This document shows positions 5,991 to 6,589 of a DNA stretch of 6,589 bases, piece by piece; positions within the stretch are counted from its first letter, which is position 1; each line of letters opens with the position of its first letter. The notes under the pieces were generated by a model. The model did no database searches and was not told the DNA's origin. It was given only the letters and a program-made list of their open reading frames with translations. The position numbers and the translations under genes are program-made. The DNA is from Elusimicrobiota bacterium (lineage in GTDB: Bacteria; Elusimicrobiota; Elusimicrobia; UBA1565; UBA9628). Location of the stretch: NCBI GenBank assembly GCA_028865585.1, contig JAGWJU010000071.1, positions 1-6,589 on the forward strand. The letters are read 5' to 3'.

Positions 5991-6589
5991 CTAGTCCATT
6001 GCGCCAGGGGCGTGACGCCGCCTTGGACCTTGTCTCCGGGCTTGACCAAAGCGCGCGCCGAACCCGGCAGGCGCAGTGCGGCCTGCGATCCGAAGTAGAT
6101 GATGCCGTAGCGTTCGCCGGCCTTAAGCGCCGCTCCGGGAGACGGCCAGCACTCGATGCGCCTGGCGACCAAGCCCGCGATCTGCTCGACGATGACTTTG
6201 AGCCCGCCGTGGTCCGCGCGCAGGGTCATGACGCAGCGTTCGTTGGCTTTGGCGCCCTCTTTCATCGCCGCGACGAAGGAGCCGGGGATGTGATCGACTT
6301 TTTCCACTAGTCCCGAACAGGGCGCCCGCTGGACGTGGACGTTGAAGAGGGAAAGGAAAATGCGCACGCACAGTTCGTCGCCCGGGCCGTCATGGGTGAC
6401 GCTTAAGACCGTGCCGTCGCCCGGCGAATAGAGCAGCCCGGCGTCCGTAGGCCAGGGCCGGTTCGGGTCGCGGAAAAAATAGAGGCAAAAGGCCGCGAAG
6501 GCCAGGCCGAGGAAGAATACGATTCCTCCGAGAATCGAGAGGCCGGGCGCGCGGGCGATCAAAAAGCCGGCTCCGGCCGTCAAAAAACC
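5987..6589 (-). CDS. psd: Phosphatidylserine decarboxylase proenzyme, short form, 5'-partial
   Basis: Psd decarboxylates phosphatidylserine to phosphatidylethanolamine at the cytoplasmic membrane, using a pyruvoyl group made by self-cleavage. Numbering from the TTG at 6583-6581, residues 13-36 form a hydrophobic membrane anchor, followed by FFRDP (36-40), SPGDG (53-57, with the conserved Asp56), NVHVQRAP (81-88, with the conserved His83) and YGIIYFGS (159-166). Cleavage is expected between G165 and S166, making Ser166 the pyruvoyl and leaving an alpha chain of about 33 residues. The FGS site and small size mark the short form, as opposed to the longer LGST-type E. coli enzyme. The frame stays open to the right edge, so the real start may lie upstream; short-form proteins usually carry a few more residues before the anchor. 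The TTG at 6583 is a possible start without visible support. The TGA stop overlaps the pssA ATG. SPGDG differs from the usual SPADG but keeps the Asp. Confidence 0.93.
   Translation of the reverse strand, partial: GFLTAGAGFLIARAPGLSILGGIVFFLGLAFAAFCLYFFRDPNRPWPTDAGLLYSPGDGTVLSVTHDGPGDELCVRIFLSLFNVHVQRAPCSGLVEKVDHIPGSFVAAMKEGAKANERCVMTLRADHGGLKVIVEQIAGLVARRIECWPSPGAALKAGERYGIIYFGSQAALRLPGSARALVKPGDKVQGGVTPLAQWTR

Noticed and set aside
5544..6098. A 184-codon + strand frame opposite pssA and psd
   Set aside because: It is antisense to two genes with complete catalytic motifs, and its translation resembles no family I know.
1..6589. An undescribed or mobile system (phage defence, insertion sequence, CRISPR, toxin-antitoxin)
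   Set aside because: All coding space is taken by six recognisable housekeeping genes, the only gap is 85 bases, and I saw no terminal inverted repeats, direct-repeat arrays or tRNA-like sequence.

Overview
This is a compact, GC-rich bacterial window made almost entirely of housekeeping genes. It holds six protein genes, two of them cut by the window edges. I see no mobile element, CRISPR array, RNA gene or accessory system. The only non-coding stretch is an 85-base gap between the first two genes.

Organism: a bacterium is clear from the bacterial-type thymidylate kinase, the DNA polymerase III delta' subunit and the phosphatidylserine/phosphatidylethanolamine (PE) route. The genome appears tightly packed: every junction except one is a 4-base overlap. 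Initiation without an obvious Shine-Dalgarno and a class II (B12-dependent) ribonucleotide reductase would fit many high-GC Gram-negative or candidate-phylum lineages. An Elusimicrobiota-like affiliation is only a guess, and the sequence alone does not settle the phylum.

Layout. Bases 2-2047 (+) are the C-terminal two-thirds or so of an adenosylcobalamin-dependent ribonucleotide reductase (nrdJ). A strong GC-rich hairpin at 2080-2114 looks like its terminator. Immediately after it, an extended -10 promoter (TGCTAAAAT, 2118-2126) ends six bases before the GTG start of the next gene, which suggests a leaderless transcript. Three genes then run as a tight (+) operon: thymidylate kinase (tmk, 2133-2744), DNA polymerase III delta' (holB, 2741-3679) and methionyl-tRNA synthetase (metG, 3676-5208), joined by GTGA and ATGA overlaps. 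On the opposite strand, entering from the right edge, lie phosphatidylserine decarboxylase (psd, 6589-5987, 5'-partial) and phosphatidylserine synthase (pssA, 5990-5205), also joined by an ATGA overlap. The two operons converge tail to tail, with their stop codons overlapping by four bases at 5205-5208.

How the genes work together: NrdJ makes deoxyribonucleotides, Tmk converts dTMP to dTDP, and delta' is part of the clamp loader of the replicase that uses dNTPs. MetG is co-transcribed but belongs to translation. PssA and Psd catalyse two consecutive steps, CDP-diacylglycerol to phosphatidylserine to PE. Nothing here looks like an undescribed system. The points worth a second look are the leaderless-type promoter next to a terminator, the overlapping convergent stops, and a few substitutions in conserved motifs (Tmk P-loop and DR motif, HolB Walker A, MetG zinc site).
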